The position numbers and the translations under genes are program-made. Positions 16,214-25,052 of a stretch of 64,000 nt of DNA are shown in pieces (position 1 is the first letter of the stretch; each line of letters opens with the position of its first letter). Location of the stretch: assembly GCA_002331025.1 (NCBI GenBank), contig DCYG01000022.1, positions 1 through 64,000 of the forward strand, read 5' to 3'. This stretch comes from Firmicutes bacterium UBA2116 (lineage in GTDB: Bacteria; Bacillota; Clostridia; Tissierellales; Sedimentibacteraceae). The notes beneath the pieces were generated by a model. It made no database searches and had not been told where the DNA came from. It worked only from the letters and a program-made list of their open reading frames with translations.

Positions 16214-17989
16214 ATGAATCAAAAATATAAAGATGAAATAGTACATAGGGAATTTGTACGCAAAGAATATGATAGACTGTCAAACATTGTTGGAATATTT
16301 AAATTAATTTTGGCAGCTATGTTTGCATATACCATTTATAATGCGTGGATAAATCATTTTCCGATGAAGCTTACGATATTGTTACTTGCGAAGGCATTCA
16401 TATTTGTTATTACACACATCTATCACAAAAAGCTATTTGAACGTGTTGCATACGAGAAGGGACTTATTGACATTGCAGAAAAGAATTTATGCCGTATCTC
16501 AGGAGAATGGAGAGCATTCGATGACATAGGGGAAGAGTTTATTGATTACAACCAAAGTTATGCGATGGATTTGGATATTGTTGGTAAATGCTCATTGTTT
16601 CAGTTTTTGAACAGCACCAATACTCATTATGGCAGATTAAGATTTGCTCAGGACTTGCTGAAGCCTGAATATTTGCATCAAGATATAAAGATGAGGCAAG
16701 AGGCTGTTTCGGAGTTGAGCAACGATTATTCTTGGTGTAGTCATTTAGAATATTGTTTTTCAAAAATTGGTATAGATAAATCGTTTCCCGTACTTATTTC
16801 TGAATTGCAGAATAAAAACAGATTTATTAAAAGCAAAGCTTTACGAGTTTTGTTTGATATATTGCGTGTGATTACATGTGGATCAATATTTTTTTCTATA
16901 ATAACAAAAAACAGATATAGTGTACTTCTTACACTAATCTTGATTACATTTCAACTTATACTATGGGGAGTCGGTTTTTTAAAGGCAAATAGATATGTAG
17001 GAGTAATGAGGGAAATTCCTTATAAAATAATAAAATATGATGAAGTTATTAAGGAAATTAAGAATAAGGAATTGTGCTCATATCGGTTAAAGGAACTACA
17101 ATCAATAATACTCTCGTCCAAAGAAGCAATACACGATTTATCTAAGATATCAAGTAATATAAGTCAACGACAAAACGGAATAGCATGTCTTATTTTAAAT
17201 GCAGTATGGCTATGGGATTATAAAAATGCTGTTGATTTAGATATTTGGAAGCAAAAATATGGTGATTCGGTTGATGGATGGTTTTCTTCCATTGGAGAAT
17301 TGGAAAGCTTATTGAGTTTGGTAAATCTACCGCGTAATTGTACCGGTACGTGCCTTCCTGAAATATCCACGAGGTTTAATACTATTCAGTCCAAAGGCTT
17401 AGGGCATCCGCTCTTAAACAATGAAAACAGAGTTTGTAATGATTTGGACCTAAACAATAATATCCTGATTATTTCCGGATCAAATATGTCCGGGAAAACA
17501 ACATTTATGAGAACCGTGGGAATTAATATGGTTTTGGCACAAACAGGAAGCTATGTATGTGCAGATCGGATGAGATTTTCCATGATGAAAGTAATGACTT
17601 CTATGCGCACAGTTGATGCTTTAACAGAAGGTGTTTCCACTTTCTATGCAGAAATAAAGAGAATTAAGGATATAATAGATTATTCCCAAGTAAATGAGAA
17701 TCTATTATTTCTGATTGATGAAATATTTCGAGGTACAAATTCTGTTGACAGATTGAAAGGAGCCGAAGAGGTTCTACAAAAGCTTTGTAAGCTTGGAGTG
17801 TGTGGCATTATTACGACTCATGATTTAGAGGTGTGTAAATTGGAAGATACATACCCACGTATTAAAAATTATTGTTTTTATGAACGATATTCCGGCAATG
17901 ATATAATCTTTGATTATAAAATGAAAAATGGAGTATCGAAAACAACTAACGCACAGTATCTTCTTAGGAAAGTTGGTATTATTGAGTAA
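16214..17989 (+). CDS. Membrane-anchored MutS-like ATPase
   Basis: A 591-residue protein. The C-terminal third is a MutS domain V ATPase: Walker A GSNMSGKTTF (about 422-431), SMRTVDALTEGVSTFYAEI (MutS signature region), Walker B LLFLIDEIFRGTNS (about 497-510) and the TTHD switch. Unlike mismatch-repair MutS it lacks domain I, and the N-terminal half has hydrophobic pairs at about residues 30-70 and 215-255, predicted membrane segments. Such proteins are widespread but uncharacterised in Firmicutes and Bacteroidetes. A role in mismatch repair is not implied. Confidence 0.8.
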   Translation: MNQKYKDEIVHREFVRKEYDRLSNIVGIFKLILAAMFAYTIYNAWINHFPMKLTILLLAKAFIFVITHIYHKKLFERVAYEKGLIDIAEKNLCRISGEWRAFDDIGEEFIDYNQSYAMDLDIVGKCSLFQFLNSTNTHYGRLRFAQDLLKPEYLHQDIKMRQEAVSELSNDYSWCSHLEYCFSKIGIDKSFPVLISELQNKNRFIKSKALRVLFDILRVITCGSIFFSIITKNRYSVLLTLILITFQLILWGVGFLKANRYVGVMREIPYKIIKYDEVIKEIKNKELCSYRLKELQSIILSSKEAIHDLSKISSNISQRQNGIACLILNAVWLWDYKNAVDLDIWKQKYGDSVDGWFSSIGELESLLSLVNLPRNCTGTCLPEISTRFNTIQSKGLGHPLLNNENRVCNDLDLNNNILIISGSNMSGKTTFMRTVGINMVLAQTGSYVCADRMRFSMMKVMTSMRTVDALTEGVSTFYAEIKRIKDIIDYSQVNENLLFLIDEIFRGTNSVDRLKGAEEVLQKLCKLGVCGIITTHDLEVCKLEDTYPRIKNYCFYERYSGNDIIFDYKMKNGVSKTTNAQYLLRKVGIIE

Positions 17990-18135
17990 GTAAAAAAGAT
18001 AGGGAAATAAAATCAATCCCTGCTTCATATTCGGTGATCCGATAACAGGTTGTAACAACAGATGTATTGCTGAATACTATAATAGTACAATATATTTCAT
18101 TAAACAGAAATTTGTATTGAATGGAAGGGGTAAAA

Positions 18136-18351
18136 ATGTATAAACTCATGCGGTTTTATACATTTTTTCAAAAATTATTCCTTGAAAAAAACCGAAGTTT
18201 AGTTAAACAAATTGCCAAAGCTTTAAAAAAAAATTTTTCAAGAATTAAAATTTCATTGGTATCATCACATCTGTTAAAAGCAAAAACCTTTGATAATAAT
18301 TATGCATTATTTATGAATAAATGCATAAATTCCGGTTTCTCGTCCCATTGA
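18136..18351 (+). CDS. Doubtful small basic protein
   Basis: A 71-codon frame with a good RBS (GGAAGGGG, 5 bases before ATG). The product is basic, with a K/L/F-rich first half (FQKLFLEKNRSLVKQ). No family recognised. It lies between the MutS-like gene and a decayed gene on the other strand, so it may itself be a remnant. Confidence 0.3.
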   Translation: MYKLMRFYTFFQKLFLEKNRSLVKQIAKALKKNFSRIKISLVSSHLLKAKTFDNNYALFMNKCINSGFSSH

Positions 18352-18499
18352 GACCCTTAAGAAGATGAATCATATTATTTATGCTGAATATAATATTATG
18401 TGGATATATAATGAACCTGATATAATGAGAAACCTGTTATACCAAATAAAGCTGATATGATAGTGTTTTGTATGAAGAAAGACAAAGCTATACATAAAA

Positions 18500-18627
18500 C
18501 TCCTCAGCACAAAAAAACCGACTAGATTTTTTTACCTATGTAGTATTCTGCCTTTATCACTATCGGGTGAAAAATTGCTATTATAAAGAAAGCTGTGAGT
18601 CCTATTGTGATTCCTTGCAAATTCATA
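18500..18627 (-). pseudogene. Truncated, frameshifted duplicate of the DUF4491 gene
   Basis: Read leftward from ATG 18627, this matches the start of the intact DUF4491 gene at 21060-21362. It shares the MNxxGxxxG opening, and after a one-base insertion (near 18600) it has FHPIVIKAEYYIGKKI. Where the intact gene has TGG the copy has TAG, and similarity fades soon after. A partial gene duplication has therefore decayed. The rest of the 18352-18656 gap shows nothing else I can name. Confidence 0.8.
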
Positions 18628-18656
18628 TATACCTCTCGTTTTTAATATATTTTACA

Positions 18657-19703
18657 TCATGAGCTGAATGCTTTTCTCTTTTTTAATGTTGTTACTGCGA
18701 AAGAAAAAATACCACTGAATAGTAAGCTGAAATAATAGCTTATGCCTCTCCATAATAACATTGCTGCCGACATAATGCTTGTTGGGAACAAGTGTCCAAG
18801 CAACAGTATAAACCCAACCTCGCTTGCACCTGCTGTGCCTGGAGTAGGTACAAATGATACTGCCATGTAGAGAAATGATTGTAGGCATATTATATCAAGT
18901 ATGTTGGACTTATTTAAACTAAATGATTTATAGATAAAAAATGTTGTACTGAAAAATACCGTGAGTTGTATGAAAGTTATAGCAAACATTTTAATTGTAA
19001 ACCAATGATTTTCCTTTAATTTTCCGATGCTTTCCTTATATTCCAAAATAAAATTTTCGGTTTTATACATCATCTTTTTTACATCCTTGATGAGGTGAAT
19101 TCTATATAGCAGGTTAAATAATGCTTTGCATATTTTCAATAAAATCTGCTGATTGAATGCAATTAATAAAATTGCACTCAGCATAATCATATTTAATGTA
19201 AGTCCTGTAATTATAAATACGGAAGCTCCGCCGTAATAATTGGTCAGAAGCTTCATTTTACAGACTGCAAGAAAAAAAGTATAAATGGTTACACCAATCT
19301 GAAAAAGTAAAAACTTACTTATGAGAATTGCTGTTCCGTTGCTTAAGGAAATGTCATCATCATTAAGAATGTAAAGCTGGACAGGCTGACCTCCTGTTGC
19401 CAGGGGAGTGATATTGCTGTAATATTGTCCGATCATTGTAACCTTCAGCGAAAGCCAGAAGGTTTCCAAATTTCTTTTGTGATTCGTAAACTTAGCAATC
19501 AATTCATAAATCATGCCTGCTTCCAAAAACCAAAATATAAATATATTAAAAACAGCAATAATAATGTATTTTATATTAATCTTGGTTACGACTTTGATAA
19601 GATTAATTAAATCATTATTCTTGAACAATATGAACAATGTAATTATTGCGGATAAAACAATAAATATCAATCCAAAGTTTTTTTTTAATTTTTTGAAATT
19701 CAT
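18657..19703 (-). CDS. Flippase-like integral membrane protein (MprF N-terminal/UPF0104 family)
   Basis: A 348-residue protein with about eight membrane segments and the lysylphosphatidylglycerol-synthase transmembrane-region motifs. These are ITPLATGGQPVQLYIL (about residues 98-113) and, near the end, FVPTPGTAGASEVGF followed by LLWRG. The family includes the MprF flippase domain and AglD-like proteins and moves or positions lipid-linked molecules. The start overlaps the end of the upstream glycosyltransferase gene by 4 bases (ATGA), so the two probably act together on one glycolipid. Confidence 0.85.
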   Translation of the reverse strand: MNFKKLKKNFGLIFIVLSAIITLFILFKNNDLINLIKVVTKINIKYIIIAVFNIFIFWFLEAGMIYELIAKFTNHKRNLETFWLSLKVTMIGQYYSNITPLATGGQPVQLYILNDDDISLSNGTAILISKFLLFQIGVTIYTFFLAVCKMKLLTNYYGGASVFIITGLTLNMIMLSAILLIAFNQQILLKICKALFNLLYRIHLIKDVKKMMYKTENFILEYKESIGKLKENHWFTIKMFAITFIQLTVFFSTTFFIYKSFSLNKSNILDIICLQSFLYMAVSFVPTPGTAGASEVGFILLLGHLFPTSIMSAAMLLWRGISYYFSLLFSGIFSFAVTTLKKRKAFSS

Positions 19704-20776
19704 ACTTGAATCACCTCATTAATGACTGAGCCGGAAAAATTTTTGTAATTCAAAGTCTTCTTTATCTTTCTTATATTCTTATAATAATAATTGATTATGC
19801 CCGGGTTATTGATATAATAATCAATTATATACGGTAAACTGCTAAGGTCATTAATAACAATACCTATTTTAGTTTGTTTTATAAATTCAACATTACCTTT
19901 TTCCTGACCGATATTTGAATTTAATACTATTAAAGGAAGCTCCTTATTTATTGCTTCAAATATAGTTACCCCTCCTGGTTTTGTTACAATAAGCAGGGAT
20001 TCATCCATCATTTGATTTAAATTGTTTACATAACCGTATACTTCTATATTAGTGAAAACACAGTCAGATAGTTTTTCAAAAAGTTTTTTATTTCTTCCCG
20101 TTACTATTTTTATTTTAATATTACTGTTCTTGTCAAGCTCATAAAGTACATTTTTAGAAATATTGTCAATTCCGCTCAGTATTACCAAAATTGAATTTTT
20201 GTTTTTAACGTAAAAGCTTGTGTTTATAAATTCTTTAGTAACAGGGATACCTGTTACAATTATAATATCCCTGCTGACTCCTTTACTAATCAGTCTGTTC
20301 TTAATTTCTTTTGTAGGGACAAGATACATGTTTGTTTCTTCATAAATCCATTCCCAACTGTCTACAACATCGGTTATTACAGTAATCAGATTAATCTTTA
20401 CATTATATTCTTCCTTTATCTTTGACACTATGCAAGAGCACAGGGGAAATGTGCTTATGATAACTCTAGGTTTTTTGACTAATATATATTCATAAAGCTT
20501 TTTATAACATAAGTTGCAAAAAACACTATCTATAATATTATTTTTATAATTTACCTTTATATCGTAAAATGCGTTATAGACACCCGGATAATTTTCTGTC
20601 AGCTCACTATACATTTTAGAGCTGAAGTTTTTTATTTTCGGATTCACTATTTCCAAAATATCTGAAATGACAATTTCCGCATTTTTGTTTTCTGATTCAA
20701 TTTGCTCCTTTAAAGCTTTAGACACACTAATGTGCCCCATCCCAAATGATGCAGTTAATATAAGTATATCAGTCAT
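19700..20776 (-). CDS. MGDG-synthase/UgtP-like diacylglycerol glycosyltransferase
   Basis: A 358-residue GT-B glycosyltransferase. The N-terminus ILILTASFGMGHISVSKAL matches the MGDG-synthase/UgtP signature (T-A-x-x-G-x-G-H), with the membrane-associated loop that follows. In the C-terminal half, LLIVTKPGGVTIFEAINKELP is the sugar-nucleotide-binding region. The expected reaction is transfer of a hexose from a UDP-sugar to diacylglycerol at the inner membrane face. Paired with a flippase-like protein, it suggests synthesis and translocation of a surface glycolipid. RBS AGGAG is present. Confidence 0.85.
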   Translation of the reverse strand: MTDILILTASFGMGHISVSKALKEQIESENKNAEIVISDILEIVNPKIKNFSSKMYSELTENYPGVYNAFYDIKVNYKNNIIDSVFCNLCYKKLYEYILVKKPRVIISTFPLCSCIVSKIKEEYNVKINLITVITDVVDSWEWIYEETNMYLVPTKEIKNRLISKGVSRDIIIVTGIPVTKEFINTSFYVKNKNSILVILSGIDNISKNVLYELDKNSNIKIKIVTGRNKKLFEKLSDCVFTNIEVYGYVNNLNQMMDESLLIVTKPGGVTIFEAINKELPLIVLNSNIGQEKGNVEFIKQTKIGIVINDLSSLPYIIDYYINNPGIINYYYKNIRKIKKTLNYKNFSGSVINEVIQV

Positions 20777-21003
20777 CTAAATACTCCTTTTTCATACGTA
20801 AAAATGCAAAATATCAATTAAAGTAAATATTATGATAAAACAAAGTTTGATATTTTTAATATACTATCGCTTGCTTAAATAAAGCATAAGATTACATTAA
20901 ATTTTGGTTAAAGAATATTAGACCAACCTGCAGATGAAATTGATGAATTTTATAAAGATTTGATGAATTGACGGCAATGATGGGGCGCGAGATTAGTAAA
21001 ATT

Positions 21004-21042
21004 AAGGGGCAGACCATTTGCAGGTATGCCCCTTGAGTTTTT
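21004..21042. terminator. Bidirectional terminator
   Basis: AAGGGGCA (21004-21011) pairs with TGCCCCTT (21027-21034), followed by GAGTTTTTA on the plus strand and AATTTTA on the minus strand. It serves the leftward DUF4491 gene. On the plus side it follows a 20-codon fragment (20912-20971, reading QPADEIDEFYKDLMN then stop) that may be the tail of a deleted gene. Confidence 0.65.
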
Positions 21043-21059
21043 ATGCTGGAATCTGAATC

Positions 21060-21362
21060 TTAACTTGACTGTTCTTCCTTTTTCTTTTTGGGGTTGGCAG
21101 GAAACCACCCCTTTTTAACTCGTTCCTCCTGATGAAATATTTCGAGGATACTCCACAGAGACGAAAAACCCGTTATTCCCAATACAGCCGATAACGTAGT
21201 GTTCTCAATGAAAAAAGATAATACCAAAAATACTATTCCTGCTAACAGAAAAGCCGGCCAGATTTTTTTACCTATGTAGTATTCTGCTTTTATAACTATG
21301 GGGTGAAACACTCCTATTATTACAAAAGACACAAGTCCCATTATAAATCCCTTAAAATTCAT
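21060..21362 (-). CDS. DUF4491 family small membrane protein
   Basis: A 100-residue protein with three hydrophobic segments. The family-typical start has FHPIVIKAEYYIGKKIWPAFLL, the middle GITGFSSLWSILEIFHQEERVKKGWFP, and the end is a Lys/Glu-rich tail. DUF4491 proteins are conserved small membrane proteins of gut and soil Firmicutes/Bacteroidetes with no known function. A broken duplicate of its first third lies 2.4 kb to the left (18500-18627). Confidence 0.8.
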   Translation of the reverse strand: MNFKGFIMGLVSFVIIGVFHPIVIKAEYYIGKKIWPAFLLAGIVFLVLSFFIENTTLSAVLGITGFSSLWSILEIFHQEERVKKGWFPANPKKKKEEQSS

Positions 21363-21438
21363 ATATTTCTTCCATTCTATTTTTTAAATTTATATTTGTT
21401 CCGATATTCGAAATATCAGGTTTGAATAAAAAATAAGA

Positions 21439-21717
21439 TTAACAATAAAATTTTATCTCATCAACTTTAAAATGGTCTTTCCATGCGTTACATATCATAA
21501 AAAATTGTGCAGATATAATTTCAAGTAATTCATTTAATTCATTTGTTGGAATTCTTGAGCCATTGTTAGCTATGATACATCTACCAGAAGAGGTTATCCA
21601 TATTTTTGTGGCATTTGGAGTTGGCTTACCTATTCCAACATGCACATGAATTGGTTCATTGTTTTCGTTTGACCAAAAATAAACTCTATAACTACCAATT
21701 TGAAAAAGACTAGGCAA
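21439..21717 (-). CDS. DUF4160 family protein
   Basis: A 92-residue protein starting MPSLFQIGSYRVYFWSNENN and continuing EPIHVHV, the DUF4160 hallmark (Y-x-F-x-x-E-x-x-P-x-H-x-H). The chosen start is TTG 21717, because GGAGG lies 8 bases upstream within the end of the preceding gene and the product then begins like other family members (M-P-x-I). The longer reading adds 22 residues that simply translate the neighbour's 3' end in another frame. It overlaps the DUF2442 gene by 8 bases. Function is unproven. Confidence 0.75.
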   Translation of the reverse strand: MPSLFQIGSYRVYFWSNENNEPIHVHVGIGKPTPNATKIWITSSGRCIIANNGSRIPTNELNELLEIISAQFFMICNAWKDHFKVDEIKFYC

Positions 21718-21979
21718 TTTTAATTCCTCCGATTTCTGCATACTTAAAAAACAAATGAGCATTGCTACGCAATAAATTTTCAAAAAAATCTATTTCATTA
21801 TCTGAAAAACCATCTATTTTTATCCACTTATAGGAAGGTAAAGAACATCTTGCTGTATCAAAGCCGAAATCAGTGGCTCTTTCAAAATGAACCTCCACAG
21901 TTTTTTCGCCGTTTATTTCGATAATGTGTGAATGCACAATTTCAGTTTCATCAGATAAAATCATATATGGGTACATCAT
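21710..21979 (-). CDS. DUF2442 family protein
   Basis: An 89-residue protein with the DUF2442 pattern: EINGEKTVEVHFERATDFGFDTARCSLPSY (split here for length) and a basic/aromatic middle ending in NEIDFFENLL. I start at ATG 21979, which has GGTGGTGAT upstream; an adjacent ATG at 21976 is equally possible. DUF2442 and DUF4160 genes commonly travel as overlapping pairs, in this order, and have been suspected of being toxin-antitoxin-like modules. Confidence 0.75.
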   Translation of the reverse strand: MMYPYMILSDETEIVHSHIIEINGEKTVEVHFERATDFGFDTARCSLPSYKWIKIDGFSDNEIDFFENLLRSNAHLFFKYAEIGGIKIA

Positions 21980-22073
21980 ATTATCACCACCTGTTATTTT
22001 ATAACTTATAGGAATATTATAACCGAAAAACAATTAATTTACAAGTAATGGAAGTTATTGTTTTGGTTTGTTT

Positions 22074-23825
22074 TTATATCTGTCTGATTCCCGTAACTTC
22101 CGGCTTTACAAGCATCGAAAAGTTGGTGTCGTAAATTACGAAGCCGGGCTTTGCATTTGACGGTTTTCTGACGTTTATTTTTTTTGTGTAATCAACTTCA
22201 ACCGTACCCGAGTTTTTGCCCTTGCTGTAATATGCCGCAATCTTTGCCGCCTCTACGTACTCGTCATCAGTTAATTCATCGCCGTTTGTTCTTATGATTA
22301 CGTGAGAACCGGGAATATTTTTGGCATGGAACCAGAAATCTTCTTTTTTCGCTATTTTAAAAGTAAGGGCATCATTTTGCAAATTATTTCTTCCTACCAG
22401 TATTTCATGCCCTGCGGATGAAATATACGTTATAAAATCAGGTTTAAATTCTTTTTCTTTTTTAACCTTGGATTTTCTTTTCATTATGCCTTCGGCAATC
22501 AACTCGTTGTATATTTCGTCCAAATCATCTATAGTTTCGCAGGCTTCTATAGAATACAATATATTTTCCAGGTATTGAATTTCATTTAATGATTCACCAA
22601 TTAATTTATGCAGCTCTTCCTCTGCCTTTTTAAGTTTATTGTATCTTTTGAAAAACTTTTGGCTGTTTTGAGATAAATTGAGCCTTGGATCTAACGGAAT
22701 AGTTATTTCCTTTTGCTCAGTGTCATAATAGTTTACAACCTTTAATTTATGATTTTCAGGCTTTTGATGCAGGTTTGCAAGAATCAGCTCACCGTAAATT
22801 TTATATTTATCTCTGTCCTCGGCATTTAAAAGCTCATTTCTTTGCTTTTCAACCTTTTTTCGGTTACGGTCAATTTTTGTATTCATGCTTTTAATTAAGC
22901 TTGCAACTCTTTGATTAATTTTATTCTTATTATCCAGTTCATAGTAATAATCATCAAATAAGCTTCCGGGACTTTCATAATTCTTTTTGTTACAGGATCT
23001 GAGATAATCAACATCTATGCAGTAAAAGCCGTATTGCTCATTGTTTTCATCCAAATAAATATTATATGAGAAATCATTATTATTTATTTTTTTCATAACC
23101 TGATTAAAGGAATCCCACATATTTTCTTTCTGCACGGATGTAAGCTCACCTATATATGTGCTTTCATTTAAGTTTGCAATGTGACACATTTCTCTGCTTA
23201 TAAAAGGGCTCAGTCCTATGAAACTTTGGTAAAAGAAATTATAAATCAGCATCCCATCGTTTGAATTATCAACAGCACTGAAAAACACATCCTTATTTGT
23301 TTCTAAAGGATTTATTTTATCTTGCTGCGGGGGAGTTACATACTTTATCCCGGGATAAATTTGTCGTACCGAACTTACATTTTCAGCAACCCTTTTTATA
23401 GAATCTATTACAACGCGCGTATCTGTGTTTATAAAGATTATGTTGCTGTGTTTTCCCATTATTTCAATAATCAATGATTTATGTACCGTAGTATCTAATT
23501 CATCCTTGCACTCGAAGGTAATTTCCAATATCCTGTCAAAATTTATTTGTTTTATATCTGTAATGTGAGCACCGCTGAGATGCTTTCTTAAAAGCATACA
23601 AAACATAGGAGGTTCTTGCGGGTTTTTTCTTGTTACGCTTGTTAAATGCAGGCGCGGACTGCTGCTTGCTGCAGTCATTAAAAGTTTATGATTTTCCCCA
23701 CCGCTTCTTATTGCTATTACTATTTCATTTTTATCCGGTTGGTAAATTTTATCCACCCTTCCGTCAATTAATTTATTATATAAATTATACTTTATACTGT
23801 TTAAAAATATACCATCTAAAGACAT
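22074..23825 (-). CDS. rqcH: RqcH / NFACT-family ribosome quality-control protein (FbpA-like)
   Basis: A 583-residue protein. The NFACT-N domain starts SLDGIFLNSIKYNL with GRVDKIYQPDKNEIVIAIR, then coiled-coil middle segments (about 290-440). The C-terminal NFACT-R domain has the key residues: GRNNLQNDALTFKIA, DFWFHAKNIPGSHVII and EAAKIAAYYSKGK. RqcH binds split 50S subunits with stuck peptidyl-tRNA and adds alanine tails. Older annotation calls it fibronectin-binding protein. It lies next to yicC, as in many Clostridia. The window also has def, fmt and ylmH, the latter linked to the same quality-control path. Confidence 0.93.
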   Translation of the reverse strand: MSLDGIFLNSIKYNLYNKLIDGRVDKIYQPDKNEIVIAIRSGGENHKLLMTAASSSPRLHLTSVTRKNPQEPPMFCMLLRKHLSGAHITDIKQINFDRILEITFECKDELDTTVHKSLIIEIMGKHSNIIFINTDTRVVIDSIKRVAENVSSVRQIYPGIKYVTPPQQDKINPLETNKDVFFSAVDNSNDGMLIYNFFYQSFIGLSPFISREMCHIANLNESTYIGELTSVQKENMWDSFNQVMKKINNNDFSYNIYLDENNEQYGFYCIDVDYLRSCNKKNYESPGSLFDDYYYELDNKNKINQRVASLIKSMNTKIDRNRKKVEKQRNELLNAEDRDKYKIYGELILANLHQKPENHKLKVVNYYDTEQKEITIPLDPRLNLSQNSQKFFKRYNKLKKAEEELHKLIGESLNEIQYLENILYSIEACETIDDLDEIYNELIAEGIMKRKSKVKKEKEFKPDFITYISSAGHEILVGRNNLQNDALTFKIAKKEDFWFHAKNIPGSHVIIRTNGDELTDDEYVEAAKIAAYYSKGKNSGTVEVDYTKKINVRKPSNAKPGFVIYDTNFSMLVKPEVTGIRQI

Positions 23826-23845
23826 TATGATCCTCCATTCATTCC

Positions 23846-23945
23846 TATGAACAAACGTAAATAGTCTGCTTTGTCATTCCGAACGCAAGTGAAGAATCCC
23901 AGGTTTTAAAATGTTGAGATTCCTCGGGCAAGCCCTCGGAATGAC
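23846..23945. repeat. Dispersed intergenic repeat, family B, copy 1
   Basis: GTCATTCCGA (23873-23882) and TCGGAATGAC (23936-23945) form perfect 10-base arms around GAACGCAAGTGAAGAATCCC and GAGATTCCTCGGGCAAGCCC. The left flank (ATGAACAAACGTAAATAGT) and the body recur at 54590-54663. It lies in the 328-base gap between rqcH and yicC. The remainder of the gap (24015-24110) has short ATTGTTCTCCTA-like repeats and AT-rich promoter-type sequence. Confidence 0.7.
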
Positions 23946-24153
23946 ACGTAAGAAATGTATTTTCTATTATTATGTAATTAACATTGTAACCCAAAAATTA
24001 CTTAATGTCATGATATATTTTCAATTGTTCACCCATTGTTCTCCTATCGTTGTGCTATTGTTCTCCTACTGTTATCAATATTTCTATTTACTAATTGGAT
24101 TTTAGTGTTATAATAAGATAATAATATAGTAACATCAATAACAGGAGTATGAA

Positions 24154-25041
24154 ATGGCGAATATATTTAGTATGACCGGTTACGGCAAGGGTGAACATAA
24201 TGACGGAAAAAGAGTAATAACGGCTGAAATAAAGACAATTAACAACAGATATTGTGATATAAATATAAAAACTCCGAGACATTTGCGCTTTTTTGAAGAT
24301 AATATAAGAAAAATCTTGAAAAACAGCGTACAAAGGGGTAGAATAGATGTATATATCAATATAGACTATTTAAACGAGTCTGATACTGTCATTGTTCCTA
24401 ATCTATACTTGGCAAAGCAATACAAAGATGCCATTGACGAAGTTAAAAAGGAATTAAACATTTCAAGCAATGTTTCATTGGATACAATTATTAAATTTCA
24501 GGATGTACTTGCAGCAAAGGAAGATTCGGATGATGAGGATGAGCTTCGCATCTGTGTGGAATCCGCTATTCAAAATGCAGTTGAAAGTCTGCTGCAGATG
24601 AGACTGGCAGAAGGCAGTCAGCTTGAAAAAGATATAAAATCAAGCATGGATAAAATTCTTGTATTAATATCTGATATAGAAAAAAATTCTGAAACAATCG
24701 TGTCTGATTATAAAAATAAATTTGAATTAAGAATTAAAGAGCTTTTAGGAAGTACGCATGAGCTGGATGAAAACAGATTATATAACGAAATAGTTTTTTA
24801 TGCTGATAAAAGTGACATTAATGAAGAAATCGTAAGATTCAAATCACATATGAAGCAATTGAATAATGTCTTGGCAGAAGGCGGTCCGGTAGGCAGAAAG
24901 TTAGATTTTATTATACAAGAGCTGAACAGAGAAATTAATACAATCGGTTCTAAAATCGGAAATCTTGATATAATACAAATGGTGATAGAAATTAAAAACC
25001 TATTGGAGAAAATCAGAGAACAAATACAAAATATAGAGTAG
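24154..25041 (+). CDS. yicC: YicC/YloC family endoribonuclease
   Basis: A 295-residue protein. The N-terminal domain opens SMTGYGKGE with EIKTINNRYCDINIKTPR, and the C-terminal DUF1732 part ends GRKLDFIIQELNREINTIGSKIGN...VIEIKNLLEKIREQIQNIE. YicC proteins are RNases that cleave small RNAs, forming a homohexamer. RBS AACAGGAG. It heads the conserved yicC-remA-gmk-rpoZ operon. An in-frame start is unambiguous. Confidence 0.93.
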   Translation: MANIFSMTGYGKGEHNDGKRVITAEIKTINNRYCDINIKTPRHLRFFEDNIRKILKNSVQRGRIDVYINIDYLNESDTVIVPNLYLAKQYKDAIDEVKKELNISSNVSLDTIIKFQDVLAAKEDSDDEDELRICVESAIQNAVESLLQMRLAEGSQLEKDIKSSMDKILVLISDIEKNSETIVSDYKNKFELRIKELLGSTHELDENRLYNEIVFYADKSDINEEIVRFKSHMKQLNNVLAEGGPVGRKLDFIIQELNREINTIGSKIGNLDIIQMVIEIKNLLEKIREQIQNIE

Positions 25042-25052
25042 GAGATATATTA

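Noticed and set aside
20912..20971. Possible gene tail reading QPADEIDEFYKDLMN before a plus-strand terminator
   Set aside because: Only 20 codons with a stop directly before it; recorded under the terminator but not called as a gene.
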